DNA of 64,000 bases. It comes from Temnothorax longispinosus (lineage: Eukaryota; Arthropoda; Insecta; Hymenoptera; Formicidae). Shown here one piece after another: positions 1 to 15,700 of this stretch; position 1 is the stretch's first letter; every line of letters starts with the position of its first letter. The stretch covers positions 19,840,181-19,904,180 of the forward strand of contig NC_092366.1 in NCBI RefSeq assembly GCF_030848805.1, given 5' to 3'. The translations under genes and the position numbers were made by a program. The notes under the pieces were generated by a model. It saw nothing but the letters and a program-made list of their open reading frames with translations. It did no database searches and was not told where the DNA came from.

Positions 1-3000
1 TTTTGTAGTTATCTTTATCATTACCAGTGTGTTATAATAATTACCATTAATCATTATAATTACGATATAACGCTATAATTAATCCTCCCACACAATTTAC
101 TGTATTTCGCTCGCTTCCGACCGTAATAACGGTAGAGAGAGAGCACATTTTTTTTTTTATATGATAGGATGCATAGCGAACGTGTCGCGGCTGTTCTCGG
201 CACAGTAAATTTCACCTCGCCTCGCATTATAGTCATCATTATAGTGGATTTTCACCGGGAGGCCGTGTATCTTCGAAAGAATCCTCGTCGTCCCTTTCGA
301 CGTCTTCCGCGAACGCGAGCCCCTTCAGGGCGGCCTAGCCGCGTCTCCTCCGACTTCCTTCCTCTCGCGACAGATTAAAAAAAAGAAAGCAAATAACCGA
401 CAGATTTAAAAAAAAGTACGACAGTAAAAAAATAAGTAGATCGGATAAAAAGTAATCTCTGGAAATCCGCTTGGAAATGCAACGTTCACACGGCTCGCAG
501 TCTCTTAAGAGGTTTGACGCGATCTTTCACGCCGTGTCTCGATCAATCGCGGTCCTTTTCTTTTTCTCATGCGTGAGAAGCGCGCAATTATACTCGCAAT
601 TATACTGCATATAGGATGTACCGAGTCTACCAGGAATTATTTTGCGGACAGGCGTTTCGACCTATTTGATGATTTTGTGATTTTCAGCTTTCTAAGTTTC
701 TCGTTTGTAGGCCGAACACGATTGAAGAACAAAGCGTATTCGTCGTCAATCACTTCGACAAGAGCTTTCATATTTCAAGTACAATGCGACAATTAAAAAG
801 AAGCTCTTTTTATTACCGATTAGGTTTATCTCCGCTGAGTCGGCTCCAAATTCGTCGTAAGACTCGTCCGTAAAGTATTTCTCGGCGGGTCTGGGACACG
901 CTGTGCACGAACTTAAATGACTGTGTGAGCGAACAATGTCAGGTATACACGTGTACGTACATGTACGTGTAGACATTTAGTTGTTACGTTATTTTTTTTT
1001 TTCGTTTTTTGGTTCGATTACGTGACTAGAAATGCTACACACATACGTGCCATCCATCCGTCCGCACGGCCACACGCATACACACATAAAAGTATGACTT
1101 AGCAGTAGTATAACTAATACGTATCTCTATATTTATATATGTATAATTATATATTTGTATGTATAATTATATATATATTACTCGTCACAATAGCTTCTAC
1201 CGGCTGTCTGTGTATTAAGCTAATTTTACAACAATATGGCAATCATGGTGAATAATGAATAATACAGCTACGTTATCGCGAGACTACACAGTCAGTAAAC
1301 ACTAATCTTAGGGACAGTAATACAAAATAAAAAGGACTCGTATCTCGGATATACCAGTTTCACCAAGCGAAATTAAGTCGCACGTTTGTGCCACGAAGCA
1401 ACTCGCGCCGTCGGTCGCACGAACCAGACGCCGACGAGACGTTCCTCCTATCCGTCGTGAAAACTTCGCAACTTTAATTCGCAACTTTAATTCGCTACGA
1501 ACGAAAGCGCGGACCCGAATATTTTTAATAGATAAAAATACCGACGAGACTGAATATTTTCTAACAAAAATAAATAGCAAACACTCGACCGTTCGACCTG
1601 TGTGATCCAGCTATCATTTTTATAGCGCATTTTTCATACATAGAGAAACATTTTACGTCGTATAAAAAAAAACCATCGTGCACAAAAAACTGCCACCGTT
1701 TTACAGAGCCACAAAGTTGCAACGTTTTCACACGGACGTCCCGCGCTGTCGCAACAAACAAAGACGAAAAAGTAATTCCTCATCGATCTCACTCCGCAAA
1801 ACTGTCGCTTCGAGTTCTCTCTTATCGAGAAAACTCGTTTTATCTTGGACAAATTCTTCGCGGCGTGACTTTCTCAGATTTTCAATTCCACACTCCCGAT
1901 CAAGTTGCCTCGTCAATGAAATCGCGACCGCGCTAAGCGACTTTTTTCTTTCGCGCTCTGCCTTCCCCGTTTACCGCGATTCGTAATAGATTGATATGAA
2001 AAATGACACGGATCATTGCGCGCAATCGCCATATCGCTACGTATTAAACTTTTCTAAGGATACATCTGAATAAAGACTGTCCGGAAAAACGCCTCGGCGA
2101 ATAAAAAATAATCGCTATTTTTCCTTCTACGGAAACAAAATAAAATATAAAAAACGATTAAAAAATCTTCGATCTTATCACAAACGTTTCAAACGTGAAC
2201 GTGTCTAAAAGGTACCGCAATTTTTCAGATGTCTCTCATAAACGACTTTTCGATCGTTTGAGATATATTTCGCCGTTAATGAAAGAAAACTTCAATTTCC
2301 CCGATGTTGATGCACGAACTAGGCCACCCTGGGCAAGATTACGAGATATCGGATCGTCGCGCTTGGTCCGACGGTTGCAATGTGAGACGAGCGTGAGGTG
2401 AAACGAAATGAAATGTACGTCGCAAAGTGTGCCTCGAAGGGAGAGAGCTCGCTTGTAACACGCGTGCCGTGAAACAGCGGAGTGAAAGACGCGGCGAAAA
2501 AAGACTTGAGACTTGCCGATCCGACCGTATGGCACGAGCTTCATTCGCGTACGCAGCGATACCCCGTATAGTGGTTTCGTGTGTCTCGAGCGTATATTAC
2601 ACACATTTAATGTAGTATCACACATAATACTATATTATTATATATTATAGTATTATATTATATATACAGACTCGAGACGCCTGTCCACCTGTCTCGTCAT
2701 CGCAACGCGATTCACTCGCCTGTCTCGATCTCGTCTACCGGCTTTTACCGCTCATCGTCTTCGACTAATCAATTTCTAATCGGTTATCCGCCGATCTCTC
2801 CGCATGTCGATCCCTCACGTCGCGATTATGCGAAGTCAGTGGGCAATTACGTCGAACGGGTTACTCGCTTCGTAGATCTTTCTTTCGACCTTGCCCAAAA
2901 GAGCTAGTCTTCTGCGCGCCACTTCCCGTCTCGATCTCGCAGACGTTCCGTGTTTCGATTTTTCACAAACCGTTCGCTCGCGTACAGCCGCCCGTTTCGC

Positions 3001-6000
3001 CTAAGTTTCTCGTCCAAGCATTCATCAAGAAAACACGCGTCCCGCATACAGAAACATCGTCACTTATATCCGCTTCTTAATGTTGAATCATGTATATAAG
3101 CTAGCAACGCAGTAAATCGGTAAACTTACAAATATACTCTCGCGTTTTCCTGTTCCCGCCTCCCGATCCCCCTCGCTTATCCTCAATGTTTTATTTTGAT
3201 ATCTATGAACATTTCACGTAATTAAATTTGCGCGTGTGAACCCCCCCTCCCTCCCAGACCTCCCTCTTCCCCGAATGTATTCTCAGTAAAACGGTTTCAC
3301 CGACGTGTCGTCGACGAGCTCCTCGATAGATTGACTAGAGCCGAGAAACGACCATCTCCACGCATGATTGCGATTTAGTTACGTTGCACGGTCGTTAGGA
3401 TCTCTCACTGAATCCCAGGTTCGCGTGGAATCAGTACAGGAGGCAAATCGAGCAGCGTCGAGGGGTGAATCTTGGCTCTCGTTGAACGAGGCAAGTGATC
3501 TCTCGGCAACAACGTTTTCACGCTCGATTTCGCTTCCCGTTTCGCTCTCCTGATTTCACGCGTTCGCCCCGTTTAAGATAACTGCATGGTGATCAAATCG
3601 CGCGCGAGTAACTGGATTCGACCGACATCGTAACCGATAGCGATCGTCTCCTCTAACGAACCGGTCAAAGTCTTGCCCGCACAGTTGATCTTCAAATGGT
3701 CACAGTGGGCTAAATTTGTTAGAGCAGTATAGTTGACACGATAATTGAAAGTTCCTAATCCTTGTACCAACGCTAGAAACCGATGCTCGTGATCGGTCGA
3801 ATCCTCGTATCTCGCGACAACGACCGCGGCGTCGATCCCGTCGTGTCCAATCGCTCTCTCGACAGAAAACGCAGCTTACCGGGGCCCTCGATACCCTAAC
3901 GTAGCTAGACTAAAAGTTAAATCACGCGCATTGGCACGCACTATTTGGTACGTTTCGTTTTGAGACTTCTTACACATATTTCTCCTTTTTGGTTTCCGGT
4001 ATAAATATTTTATCGCTAAATTCACAAAGCACAATTAGCTCATCACCCGTCTCGCTGATGACGCCTCGACTACTCGTAAATCGAACGCGTTTAGAAGCGT
4101 CGACGCTCGCCTGACACTTGAAAAGATTAAAGATCAAACTGTTTAAGATCGCTAACAAGTAGCATCGCTGCCACTCAAGACTCGTTTCTAGAGTATCGAC
4201 ATTTTGTCACATCGGTATGAATTATGGTGGTCCACATAAGCGACACCAACGGTACAAAACACTCAATACTCCGAAGAGAATATCTGAACTCTCCTACGAG
4301 GTCTAAAAGATGTCTGGAAGTTATCTCGGAGATGCCTTTTAAATGTTCGTATCGTTCAAGCATCGTTCCAACATTTGAGAGCGCATCTTTCTTCAAGTAT
4401 CAGACGAGCACAAGTATCGACGTCCGATATTTTCGAGCGATTCGCTTCAAATGCGTTCGTTAGCCCTCGATACATCATGCAAGTCACGTTCGCGCTTCTC
4501 ATCCACGTTTTCGTCAGGCAATCAATTGTCGTCTTTTTCCTCCAAGGACCTTTGTACTGATCCGATTACTATCGGACGACAAAACGGGCTCGCAATCTCG
4601 AGCGATCGACCTCTCGTCACCCGACCTAACATATACGTTTATTCCTCTGCACTAACGCCCTTTCATCATCTCCCTTTCTGACGAGATAGCAATCAGAGTA
4701 ATCGCAACGTAACGATACTCGTCATCGGTAGCTCGTTTTTTTTTTCTCTCTCTCTCTCTCTCTCGTCGGCGTCTCTCCCAACGGTCCCCGTGTAATAAAA
4801 TATAACTTATGCGAGATAGCGCCGAGTACAGTACGATTGTGCGCAACGAGATTCTTACTTGCCTGTCCCGGAACACGTTACGCACGTGCTGTTGGTGCAC
4901 GCGCCTAAATGTGAGGTCCCATTTGTGTGCATGCTCTCGTACACCTTCCCTCGCCCCGCCCTCCCTTTCCGTGCACTGAACTTAACCACCAGTATTGTCG
5001 GTACGCCCCGGTAGGAAAAGAAAACGAAAAGGAAGAAAAACGAAGCACTTAGAAAAATACACTCTTAGGATCTTCCCGCGAATTGCCGCAGCGCGTTTAC
5101 GCGTGTGCGCAGGATGTCCCAGAAATTGTGTACACACAGGTACGTGCCGTATGTGTGTCCCTGCTCGAACGCATGGAGCGTCCACCGTGAAAATCTTGAA
5201 TCACCGCCAAGTAATTTGTGGACAATTATTTTTAATCGCAAGACGTCTCGCTATTTCGCACAATTTTTTTTCCTCGGGACACCGCGAACAAGACGTCGCG
5301 AATTATCCCGTGAGTAGAAATTGCGTGATGACTTTTCATCTCCCTAATATTCTCATCGGGAAATTTCGCGGAGCGAACGGATAATTCAAAGTCGCGAGGA
5401 TTTCAAGGATTCGACACGTTCTGTATATATTCGGAATTCGTGTACGTGTGCGACGATAAAAGTATACTATACATATACATGACAGTCTGCGACGATCGTT
5501 AACGAAGGAAACAGGTTTCTCCACCGTGAAAAATAATTTATGCGTATGTGTATGTGCGTATGGATCGACATTTGTGACTATAATTTTATGTGCCTAGGAA
5601 TATCCCGTGTGCGTGGTCGTCGTATTAATTGCATGACGCATAGAAATGACGATAAAGTAAAAATAGAGGGTTCTAACCGTTACGTTACGAGAAGTAATCA
5701 ACTGAGCTTGGAGACACTTCGCGATGTCGATGCCGTTTGCTCTCTTATAAAATTGTCACGGTTGCCCTTCAGCCGCTCTCCGCTTATCAAAATGCAAATC
5801 TGGAAAACGCTGTCGGTGCTCTCTCGAGAGATACGTACGATCGCGTGTGCGAATTTGTTCCTCGATGAAAGGAGAGACGTAAGAGAATATATGAACGTGT
5901 ATATGTGTATATATAAACCGAACTCCGAGTGCGCTTAGTAAAATCTGTGTGTGAAAATTGTGGGAAAAGGATTTCGACTCGTGTGCGTGGCGCGCACGCA

Positions 6001-6720
6001 TGACTCTTCTCTCCCTTCCTCTACGTGGAGCGTCATGGAATGCTCGAGCGTTTCTGCAGCGAAACGAGAACGAAGCCGAAGATCAGATCGGATATAAAAG
6101 ATGCTCGAGCCTCGACGAACTTTAACGTCGACAGCCAGCTTCGATCGAACGGTCCGCGACCCTCTCAATTTTGTACAGAACTCGCGTTCTCATCACCGAC
6201 GATCAGATGCAAGCACGAATAATTAAGATCCTATTTCTCCGGCACGTAAGATCGTAACATCGCTCGCAGGAAACAAGTGCAAACCAATCGAAGTACAATA
6301 TTCTGACGGATTCATACTGGTTTTCCGCAAAAACGACATTCTGCCGCATCCGAGGATTGGCCCGCCGCGCCGTTCTCGTTCATAGAGCACGCGTTCTCTT
6401 TCGCAATCGATCGTTCCTCCTTCGCCAAGGAGCGTGCCGTTTCTCCGACCGACATCACGAACGATTGACGACGTCGGCTTCTCGGATTCGTTAGTATAAG
6501 ACAAGACAAACTAAACGTTTCCGCTACGCTTCTGCACAGCGTTGATAACGAAAGGGGTCGTCTTTCTCTCTCCTTTTCTCCACCCTCTCTATCTCTCTTT
6601 CTCGCGTCGGAGTGGAACCGAGACGAGCCACGAACTCATTGAAGAACATCGTCCGACCAGCCATGTCGCGGGTAACGTTTTCCTCCTCCGTTTGCGCTTA
6701 ACGTAGAATACAGAATTAGC
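1..6720. other. Non-coding region downstream of G-alpha-o (probable long 3' UTR plus flank)
   Basis: No protein with family similarity was found on either strand; all open frames here are short and composition-driven. The sequence is richer in GC and CpG than the introns of the neighbouring gene. It has short microsatellites, such as CT repeats near 4747-4763 and TATATA tracts near 1125-1175 and 2620-2665. The first AATAAA on the minus strand below the G-alpha-o stop lies at 4638-4643, so a 3' UTR of about 2 kb is possible. I cannot fix its end, and part of the region may belong to another gene's flank. Confidence 0.4.
4638..4643 (-). terminator. Candidate polyadenylation signal for G-alpha-o
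   Basis: Reads AATAAA on the minus strand, the first such hexamer found below the stop codon at 6721. It is only a candidate because 3' UTRs of this gene class can be longer. Confidence 0.25.
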
Positions 6721-9700
6721 CTAGTAGAGACCGCAGCCGCGCAGATTATTGGCGATAATGACGTCTGTGACTGCGTCGAACACAAATTGAATGTTGTTCG
6801 TGTCGGTGGCACAGGTCATGTGGCAGTAAATCTCCTTCGTGGTCGACTTATTCTTCGCTTCGAACTGTGCCTGGATGTATGCAGCCGCTTCGCTGTACTC
6901 CTGCGCACCTACGGTGAGCAATTCAACGTCTCGTTAGCTACCTTTGGCGTAAGATAAACGTAAAGACGACGTATTCTGATATTATTTACCAGCGTATTCG
7001 GGAAAACAGATTGTAAGAGGAGACTTGCGGATTTTCTCCTCGAAGAGATCCTTCTTGTTCAGGAAGAGGATAATCGAGGTATCGGTAAACCACTTGTTGT
7101 TGCAGATCGAGTCGAACAGCTTTAAACTCTCTTGCATTCGGTTCTGTAAAACGTCAAAAGCATTACAATCTTGCTCATTTACACAAGATTTTTGCGTACA
7201 ATTTCCGCGGATAAACATTTACAGGCTTCATATTCTCGTCATTTTCTCTTTTTCGCGAAATACGATAATTAAATCGATTAAGCGCGGAGGGACATGATCA
7301 AGAGAGATACGCTTATGTAATAATTACATCGGTATAAATAATTACATCGCCCGAATAGTTCAAGCTCATGATTTATAAGACTCGCTCTCTAAACGTGATC
7401 GATATTGTGATTTAAAGCGATACTTGTTGCGATACGTGGTTCACTTGCTGCCGCGCATAATCCGTATAGGCTACGATGGACCGGCGATACAGGTCACGAG
7501 ACATACACCGTAATGACAATTAACAGTGGTAGGACGACGACACGCGTGTGTCACTACCGCACGCGAACGGAGAGTTCAACGGAACCTTCCCACGTGCAGC
7601 GACCCCGGCAATTGAACCCTTGATTCCTCGGAGCTTCAGTTACGTGTACTCCCCGTCGCATTCCCAATTTGGACGTGATACTCTTCTAACGGATCGCACG
7701 CCGTACGTTCAACATGGTATCAACCGTGCCCAATGTCGATTATCTCGCATTCTTAATGTAACCGCATGAACGCGCGCATTTGTACTAGTCGAACGCAATG
7801 AAAAGAGAAACCGTTTGATCTCTATCATATATCTCGTGCATTGAAAAACGTGACATGTTAGCTATAACGGAAACATTGCAAGAATATTCCTGGATTTTTT
7901 AAATTTTATTATATTAATGCGGCACACACATAAAAAGAAATATTAATGATTTTTTAAAACATTAATGATTTTTTTCGCAAGATATAACACTGTTTTTTTT
8001 ATAATACATAAAACATATTACTTTAAAATCATGAAAAGAGTTTATTTGCTTATTATATCAGAAATTCACGATCGAGTTTAGATCAGTTGTTCAGAATTCA
8101 ATACACTTTAAATTCGTAGTGTCAAATTATACTCAATTTAAGTCATTTTTAATTTTCCTATAAGTCGCTACTGCTTCTACTTAATATGTCGTTAATTTAA
8201 CTAAAACAATGTTAATTTAACTAACCCAATAGAGTTAAAATAACACTGTTTTGTGTTAAAATAATAAATTTCGACACACATGGTAGTTAAAATAACAAAA
8301 TATTATTTAAATCAAAGTATTAGTTTAAATTTCATCCTTTAATATCTAACAATGTATAGTGAATGTATGTCGAAAGGGATAAATTAGCATTGTTTACCGT
8401 CGTTTCGTCCTCGTGCAAGACCTGATCGTATTCGGACATTGCCACGCAGAAAATAATTGCAGTTACATCCTCGAAGCAATGTATCCATTTTTTACGCTCG
8501 CTCCTCTGACCACCCACGTCAAATAATCTAGAAAAACAAGACAAAGTTAAAAATAATCGATTTCATCATTTTATTCTCTGAGAATCTTTAGTTTGATTAT
8601 TAATTCCCTGCGTAACATCGGGTCATCATTAGGATATAATCTCGATAAATAAAACATCAATGTCCACGTCTGCAATCGTGACAAGCTTATACACTGTTTC
8701 GATGCGTAATGTCTCGTCTAATTAGTTCTTAATCGGCACTCGATATCGCTGAAAGGCTAGTACGATTGATTTAACAGGGCCATAATTATCCCGACACGCG
8801 TTTCAACCGCTAACAACGCTAATTTTCGATTCCGCCCGACAAACGGGGAGAAGTATTGGCCGCACATACGACTCATCGCTCAGCTTCGTTCCAAGCAAAC
8901 GCTCGAATTATCACGGTAATGACTCACGCGTCGGCCATTCATAACGAGGTAGCCGCCTCGCATCTCCAGAACGCCGCGCTCGCCTCGCGAGATTACACAA
9001 ATGAGTCGGCATAAATGAAGCAAGAACGATTGATATCGTTCACGCGCAGAACGATCCTAATTAAACTCGCGAATTTATTACAATATATAATTCATCTTTC
9101 TATTTTAATCTATGTCTCATGTGATATCAAATAAAATCTCGACTCACTTGAAATTGAGGTTTTTGAATGAGAAGTGAACTTCCACGATTCCCGTCGTTTT
9201 CACTCGGGTCCTGAGAATATCCTGTTCCGTTGGCTGGTATTCCTTCGCTCCTAATCGATCCAAGTCGTCCAGGAAGCTGTAAAGAACGACGGATTTGTAA
9301 AAAGCTTTGCAGAGGTGTAACTCTGTTATACATTGATTGATATGCATGTTTTATATATTTCGACAATATTGTTGTAAATTAATTATCTCGTACACAATTT
9401 GTTCTCGCATTAATCGTTCTGACTTGTTTTTAAAGCAACAAAATAACTTTTCTCTTAAATCAACTCCAGTTTATCCATTTCTACAATTACGGTTTTCCCC
9501 ACGTGCAAGCGTTATCACCTGCGGTTTCGAGTCTCGACTAAATTGTAAGGACCACAAATTCTTGACCGGTCACTACCGTTTAATTAACAATAAATGCGCA
9601 TCTATTTATACAACAAATCCAGTTTCGATTCCGAGCGGTGAGGAGCGTTTGAGGTGGGAGCTAGGGCGCGGCTCGCAACAAGTAGCTAGAAGCGAGCGGA

Positions 9701-12700
9701 TATAATAAATGGCGTTACTGTAATCAGGTCTTCGTAAACTGCCGTGCGAACTGGCCGCCGCACGAGGAAACGCTTCCGCCGGTGCAAGTACCTTTGAAGT
9801 TTCTCGCCGATCGTTTGCGAAACCGGCACCATTGACGGTACTCGCAATTCAACGTCGATAATAATCGAATCTAATTATTTTTTTCTGAGATATTATTTTA
9901 GTTACACAGTGCCACTTGGCAGAATTAATAGCAATGTTCAAATGACTAATGGAAAAAAAATTTTTGAAACATTTGAATCATTATCTTTATTGCAAATTGC
10001 ATGGTTAAATGAATTAGTTCCATTAGCAGCTTAATAAAAGCGTATATTTATTGATGTTGAGCGCAGGTGTTAAATATTGAATGATAGATGCATATTGAAT
10101 AATAAATATTTAGCAATGACAGTATTATAATAATGCTAAGAATAATGATTATTGTTTCTCAAAGCAAAATCATCGAGTGAAGACGATTGATGTCACTTCA
10201 AAGATAATAATTTTCTCGTATCGGCAATTAGGATCACCGAACATTTTTCAAGAAGCAAAAAGGGGAAGTAAAAGGTTAGGTAAAACCACGCAGCGCCATC
10301 TTTTTAAGGCCTCTGCTTACGGCGTTTAGGGGTTGCAAGATGAGGGTTGCGAGATTCTCCTTCTGGCTTCCGTAATGAGAAAAAAGGGATGAGATGAGGA
10401 AGGGGAGTAATCGGAAGCTGATGAAGAGGACTGGTGATGGATGAATTTCTGACGAAGAAGAAAGAAAGAGAGAAAGAAAAATGCGAAAAGTAATATAGTA
10501 AAATGATGTGAGAGAATAGAAGATGGAATGAAAGGGTTCAGAGAATATGAAGGAACGAGAGAGAGAGAGAGAGAGGGGGGGAGGGGGGAGTGCGCAGGAA
10601 ATGGAAGCAAAGATCGAAGCACGAGGGAATCAGGCCGCCATGAAGGATTCAGCGATTCGGGACACGCCAAAGCCGAGACGAGCGAGCGAGTCCTGGTAAT
10701 ATCTCCCTCGGGAAAGAAAGAGCTTAGATTTTTCCGTCAGGAGGGAAGAAAGGAGGAACGGACAGAGGGACAGACGCGAATAAACCAGGCAGAAAATAGG
10801 AGAGAAGGTGGTAGTTTCGCTGGAACCCGATCGGCCATCTTGGTCGTATGCCACGTGACACGGGCGTGGCGTGACGTCATCTGCGATCAATAATGACGAG
10901 GTGCGCACGAGGGAAGAGGAAGAGAATCCCCGAAGAAGGCGGCGAAGAGAAAAGAAGAGGGAAAAAAAAGAGAGACGGAAGGAGAGACGGTTGGCGCGCA
11001 TTTCTCGTAACATTTCGACTATCGGTGGCCACCTCTCTGTCGTATCATCATCCCCCCCCCCCTATCCCTCCCTCTCGCGACCCCGCGTTCGGGCAAACCT
11101 GTCGCATCTCCCGCGGCAGGAGGACTCACCCCATCGCGACTTCTTCCACGGGAAATTCGCGTTACCCTCTTCCGGCCTGCCTCGCGAAACGAAATTCCCG
11201 CGGCGGTTCTCTGTACGCGGAATTCTCGGGGGTTATTCGAAAAAATCTCATCGCCCTTCCCTCGGAATGCTCATTTTTCGGGGGTTGCGGAGGACCCACG
11301 TCTTCGCCTTTGACGAAGTCTTTGAACTGAACTGCGATTGAGTTCTCTCCCCAAGCCGGAATATCGTGCCTTGGGAATTGTAAGCGAAATTGAGAAAATA
11401 GGGAGATTTTCTTAATTAAGGAAAAAAAGCACAAATTTCACGGAATTTGCTGTGATTTTACATCAATGAGTATTTCGTGTAATTTTCAACACGTGGCATT
11501 CGCAGCAGGCGGAGGCAAAATTTCTTCTTCGGCCAATCTTTTTTTTAATTCTCCGATATAAGATTTTCAAGATTAACGGTCCATCGTAGTACTGCTTTGT
11601 CTTATAATGCCCAACGGCGCTAATCTATTCGTGTAAATTTGATCTATTAATATCAGCACGGTCTTTATGTGTTCTATGTTCTATATATAGATATCGTGGG
11701 TGGTTATAAGCACAATCTTTTGTTCCATCATAAACACATTTCTGAGCGAATCGAACGCGAATAATTAATATAATTGTCGGAAAGCGTTTTGCATTTTTTT
11801 GCAATTTCAGTTGCGAATATCATTCGCTTTCATCGAAAAGGCGTCGACTTGTTCGTTATACACAATTATTAAGGGCGGTATAGGGTCTCAGTGAATTATA
11901 TATTAAGCGACGGCGAGGGAAAGAGAGGGTGAAGAAAAAGAGGGAGAGGGAGGGAGAAAAATAGAGTATAGTTGCGTGTGCAATAAGTGTGCTATAAGCG
12001 ATATCGTGCAGCCTAGTGCGAAACCGCAGTGCGGTTTATTGAAGCTAAGAACGGCGCCAGAAAACGGCGTGTGTCCGTGGCGTAGAGAGAGAGAAAAAAA
12101 AGACTCTCGTATTGCGTGCAGACGACAGAACGTGTACGCCCTAATCGGATCTAATAGTCAGCGACAGGACTTCACAACAGTGGCCACACGACGACGGCGA
12201 CGTGGCATACATACTACCCCGGCGAAATTGGTCGCGCGATTAAATCTTTCGCGACCAACTTGTTTATACAAGTGCTTTGATTTCTCTCTTCGTGTCCAGG
12301 GAGGGGATCTTTCAGGAAGGGCAGGCGAAACTCTTCCCTCTGTTTAAAATAATAGATACAATATGATCAGATTACATTATATACATTCAATTGCAATGTA
12401 AATTAATAAGGTTTTTATTTATTTACATTGAAATTGAATGTAATATAATGTAATCTGATCATATTGTATATATCTATTATTTTAAACAGGGTTCTGCTAA
12501 AATTATTTTGAGTTATGAAAATGAGTTAAAATTAAGATAAGTAGAAATCTTGGAGAAAATAAATTTGATATGAAGAGTCTCTTTGTCTTTTCAATCTTGT
12601 GAATCCGTTGATTTTTAACATATATAATATAATATTGTTGTCGTAAAAGTAAATCGTGGAGCAATTGCGTTTCCGCGAAAATAATTGCTCGCGGACAGTG

Positions 12701-15700
12701 TTGGAAAAACGAGTTTCCCCATTCTTTTTTTAATCGCGTTATTTGCGATCGGCTCGCCGAGTGTCGTGATTCAACTTTATCGAGAGGAATAGATCCGCAA
12801 TCATTATTACACGCGCTCAAAGCATCCCGTAATAAAATAAAAAAAAAAACGTATGCTTAGCGGAGATAACTGATGAAAGTATTGGAAAACGGCACTGCAC
12901 CGAGATATACAAGCGTTACTACAAAATCAATATCCAGCGAAGGGGGCAGCGCGGAAATATGCTTGCGAAACGCACCCGAGAGGGAGAGGAGGGACGACAA
13001 GTCTCACGTTCAGGATGAGGTTTGCTTCTACTACTCTCCGCCCTTTCGAGCACGCGAATTCTCAAGAGTGAAATTCAAGTTCCGAATACCATCCCCCGTG
13101 AGGGTTGTGACGCGTGACCATTGCCCGCGGCGACTGATCGCAAAAATCACCGAGTCGAAATTTCGCGCAACTTAACAAAAGATTCTCGTTGATAAAAAAA
13201 AAATCGATATAATGAAATAATTCCCGGTTAAATGATACAATTTAAACAAATTCGTAATTCGTAATTCGTCTCCTGGTATATATAATTTATAAAGCATCAT
13301 CTCCGACTGGCAATTTTGCAGCGGAATTGAACAGACCGTTATATTTCGAGAATACAGTCATCGATTTCTTTTTTACAGAAAAATTCATAAAATTTTAAGA
13401 TTTAAGATCCTTTGAGGAATCGTTTTAGGAATGATCGCTACTTACTATTTCGCAGAGTCGTTCAACTGATACTCATTGCTCCTGCCAAAGCACTCCTGCA
13501 CTCCATTATCGGACCACAGCCTCTTCATAGCCGCCAGCAGTTCTTCGCTAAAGGGTTCCGTGTCTTCCATTCTTTGTATTACGTCAAACACCATTTTTGC
13601 GTCCGTCTGGAAACACGCGAAACATGTAAATCCTCACACCACAAAAATCTCAAAGTTTACTTCGGCCCAGTCTTCGCCGAATGCATATTAATTCCGAGCT
13701 ACAAATAATATCGTGACATTAAAATAATCCATTAATCGCTCGGTGCATTCGCAATATTCCCAATATCTAATCACTTGACGGGAATAATTAATCGAATTTT
13801 TTGCTGTGATATAATTTACACAGGTGTCAATTTAATTTCTGACGTAAATTCAATATTATTTGCATAATTAATGCTACATAGCCGTAGGTTGAACCGTTCA
13901 GGTTACAATTATTTTATTACTTATTAATTCGTGCGCAGCACACATGTAAAGAGTTATAGATACCTATTGAGGAGAGCTGATCAATAATTAATTATTCGTA
14001 CGATCTTGGGACACGCATCCGGCGGGTCAGATCGCCTTACTTACACGATCGCGCTTTAGACGGCTAATCAACCAGGCAACACGTTATGATTCGCCGTTGA
14101 ATGCTTCATTCATTAGATAACCGTCGGCACGTTAGTAAACCACATTCTGGATGTCATGTCATGCTTCACGAGTTAAAATGGTCGATACACAACATTTAAA
14201 TAACATACGAGATGTATGCGACCGATACGCGACTGTTACTGGACCGTTTTCCATAATTTTGCAGTTGACACTTCATTGAAATTAAACATGCGTGAATATA
14301 CCACGAGTACGGACGAGCAGCATAAAGGTATCGCGTTAATAAATATACATCGGAAATAAAAAATTAAATCATCGACGATTTCTGCTCGTGCGACGATCTT
14401 TTTTCCCAACGGTCGGAAAAAATTCGCGAGGATAACTGAAAAAAAATTGAAAATGTATCTCTTTTAGCAAGTAAATGCTATTGACGTGATCGAACTGTGA
14501 AAGTATGAAGCGATTAAAACGAAACGATGCGTTCGATGAAACGCAGATGTATGTTAAACGTAATAGCCGGAAATTACCCCGAAGTTATTTTGAAGTAAAC
14601 TCTAAGATGCGCGTGGTACACGACCGCGCGCGTTATAATTTCAGATTTATAGTTCGCGACGGGATCTCTCCCCGACAACGGACTTCTATTTTCTTAAAGC
14701 ATTCGAACAGACACAAATGAACATTACCTCTCGCTCGTTGGTTGAAAAGCTGATGCCGAGATTAGGCATTGCTCTGAGAATAGCGACTAGAGATTGTATC
14801 GTGTTACTGTATACGACGGGTCTGTACTGCTTGAAGTCTTCCGGCGTGAAGCCGCTCTCGTGGATAATTCTGAAAGCAGAATCGTACTCGCGTTAGCACG
14901 TCCGCGCGAGGGAGGCGAGACACCAGACACGCACGGGATGTCTCCTTTCCGTAAATATTAGGATAAGGGTGGTTAGTTTAAGACAACGTTTGCTTAAAAA
15001 ATACTCGGAAAGGAGAGGAAAAAGGCCGCACACTTAAGACCAGGAGCAATTTTCTGAAAGAGAGGAATGCGTGTCGGAAGGCCGGGGGTTGGAGGAGAGA
15101 CAGTGTGTAACATCGATATACCTGTATTTATTCGAGTACGATTCGAATGAATAGACGCGTGGATTATCCCACTTGATTTTAAGTGCCTGCGACTCTCTCG
15201 CAAGAAGTCTGCAGTCGCGCTGTAATATACGCGTGTCACGTGCGCAACGGCTCGAATTAATATATGCCACGTATAGTGCAACCCTGTGTAAACGCATATA
15301 TGAATTGCAATGCGCGCTACATGTACTCCGTGACTTACATGAGCACCCATATACATATCGTAACAATGTTCGGAGTCAACACAGGTGAATTATAGAGTCG
15401 GCGGTGTGTGCTATGTATACAAGTGAAAACACACGGTGTAGTGTTACGTGGAATAGATCTATGTCCGTACCAGCGGCTAAGTATACTTTTCTATATATAA
15501 TCACTCGCGAAAATATTCTGGATGTGATTTTTGTAAGAAAAAAAAAGGAAAAAAAACACGTTAATTTGTATTCGTACATATTTATACGTACGAGAGAAAC
15601 CGAAGGCTTTCAAAAGTTAATTAAACACTTATGTTCTAGCACTAATTAACTTTTCTTTGTCGTATAGGGCGACATCGTACATTTTACAGACACACGTTCG

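Larger units (their letters stand above)
9277..13445 (-). other. G-alpha-o intron with a GC/purine-rich patch
   Basis: This is the 4.2 kb intron between exons 4 and 5. It contains a purine-rich, CpG-containing patch (about 10.3-11.3 kb) with a GA microsatellite near 10557-10575, a full CRE palindrome at 10872-10879 and a CACGTG E-box just before it. It also holds a foldback element at 12338-12491. Open frames in the purine-rich patch are low complexity and match nothing I recognise. The patch could be an internal promoter or enhancer. Confidence 0.5.

Noticed and set aside
10326..11013. Minus-strand Ser/Leu/Pro-rich frames opposite the purine-rich patch
   Set aside because: Mirror image of the GA-rich tract; no recognisable protein.
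10871..11341. Long plus-strand frames in the purine-rich intronic patch of G-alpha-o
   Set aside because: Low-complexity Arg/Glu/Lys runs present in two frames; no domain.
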